This document shows, piece by piece, positions 5,540 to 5,869 of a stretch of DNA of 5,869 bases (within the stretch, counting starts at the first letter, position 1; every line of letters starts with the position of its first letter). The translations under genes and the position numbers were made by a program. The DNA comes from Beijerinckiaceae bacterium (GTDB lineage Bacteria > Pseudomonadota > Alphaproteobacteria > Rhizobiales > Beijerinckiaceae), in NCBI GenBank assembly GCA_947380915.1, contig CANCSY010000206.1, positions 1 to 5,869 of the forward strand, in the 5' to 3' direction. Under the pieces are notes generated by a model. The model was not told where the DNA came from. It saw nothing but the letters and a program-made list of their open reading frames with translations, and ran no database searches.

Positions 5540-5869
5540 TTAATCCGTGATGTTTCGTGCAGCTCCCGCCAGCGGGCGCAACAGCTTCACCGATTCCAGA
5601 GCCAGCAGCATCACCATTCCAGCGCCCGCCACAATCAGCAAATCGTCGCCATGGAGCGGGCCGAAGCGGAAGAGATCGCGCGCCAGCGGCCAGACCAGCG
5701 ATCCCGCCAGCACCAAGGCCACCAGCGCCAGCACCATCAGCATGGCCCAGCTGGGATGGGCGAAGGCCGCCCGCAGGGAGGGGCTGAACGAGCGGTTCAC
5801 CAGCACAAGGCACAGGATCGCCACCACCAGCGCGAAGAAACAAAGGGCCCGCATCTCCGGCACGGGCAT
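5540..5869 (-). CDS. P-type cation-transporting ATPase, C-terminal fragment (cut by window edge)
   Basis: The last 109 or so residues of a protein whose start lies beyond the right edge. It reads PEMRALCFFALVVAILCLVL, then NRSFS, further hydrophobic segments (about 40-61 and 77-95), and FRFGPLHGDDL between them (67-77). This is the C-terminal membrane domain (Cation_ATPase_C, last three or so helices) of P2A/P3A-like ATPases, where EMRAL...LVNRSFS and FxFxPLHxxDL are typical. These pumps use ATP to move ions such as Ca2+, Mg2+ or H+ across the membrane. The phosphorylation DKTGT motif, the ATP site and the ion-binding helices that would name the ion are outside the window. The Met at the edge is internal, not a start. 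The protein ends ARNITD with a TAA at 5540-5542. Confidence 0.8.
   Translation of the reverse strand: MPVPEMRALCFFALVVAILCLVLVNRSFSPSLRAAFAHPSWAMLMVLALVALVLAGSLVWPLARDLFRFGPLHGDDLLIVAGAGMVMLLALESVKLLRPLAGAARNITD

Noticed and set aside
5310..5843. Open frame of 177 codons on the minus strand overlapping the small ORF and the ATPase end
   Set aside because: The Gly/Ala/Pro-rich product is out of frame with the recognisable ATPase C-terminus; the ATPase frame is far better supported.

Overview
This window looks like ordinary chromosome from a GC-rich alphaproteobacterium, most likely of the order Hyphomicrobiales. The aspartyl-tRNA synthetase has the wording typical of rhizobial-type AspRS, the dGTPase-like gene is the short alphaproteobacterial form, and an erpA/dgt pair is divergent. 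This placement is recognition from memory, not a database search. I see no phage, plasmid, IS or CRISPR genes, and no convincing undescribed multi-gene system.

Layout from left to right. The first 138 bases are the N-terminus of a PfkB/ribokinase-type sugar kinase on the minus strand, cut by the window edge. Divergent from it is a two-gene metal-resistance operon: an RcnR/CsoR-family repressor (243-509) and an RcnA-type nickel/cobalt efflux permease with a histidine-rich cytoplasmic loop (515-1318). A perfect 19-bp C/G-tract palindrome (214-232) overlaps the predicted -10 and is the obvious operator. The permease ends exactly where erpA, an A-type Fe-S carrier on the minus strand (1319-1663), ends. 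erpA is divergent from dgt, an HD-domain dNTP triphosphohydrolase (1774-2988). The 110-bp gap between them holds two opposed promoters that appear to share one -10 region.

Between the convergent dgt and aspS lies a 290-bp gap with a large REP/BIME-like palindromic element (3084-3227) bracketed by a 10-bp direct repeat. aspS (3279-5048, minus strand) is full length and carries residues expected of a non-discriminating enzyme that charges both tRNA-Asp and tRNA-Asn. Upstream of it, on the plus strand, is a small ORF for a 59-residue single-pass membrane protein (5307-5486). It converges on the C-terminal end of a P-type cation ATPase (5540-5869, minus strand), which is cut by the right edge.

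Functional links. Only rcnR-rcnA is a clear functional unit: the repressor senses metal, releases the operator and permits efflux. erpA, dgt and aspS are housekeeping genes (Fe-S delivery, nucleotide pool control, translation). The best leads are the repressor's atypical metal-site residues with its symmetrical operator, the in-frame CATGAT repeat in the efflux pump loop, the BIME-like element, and the unassigned small membrane protein next to the P-type ATPase.
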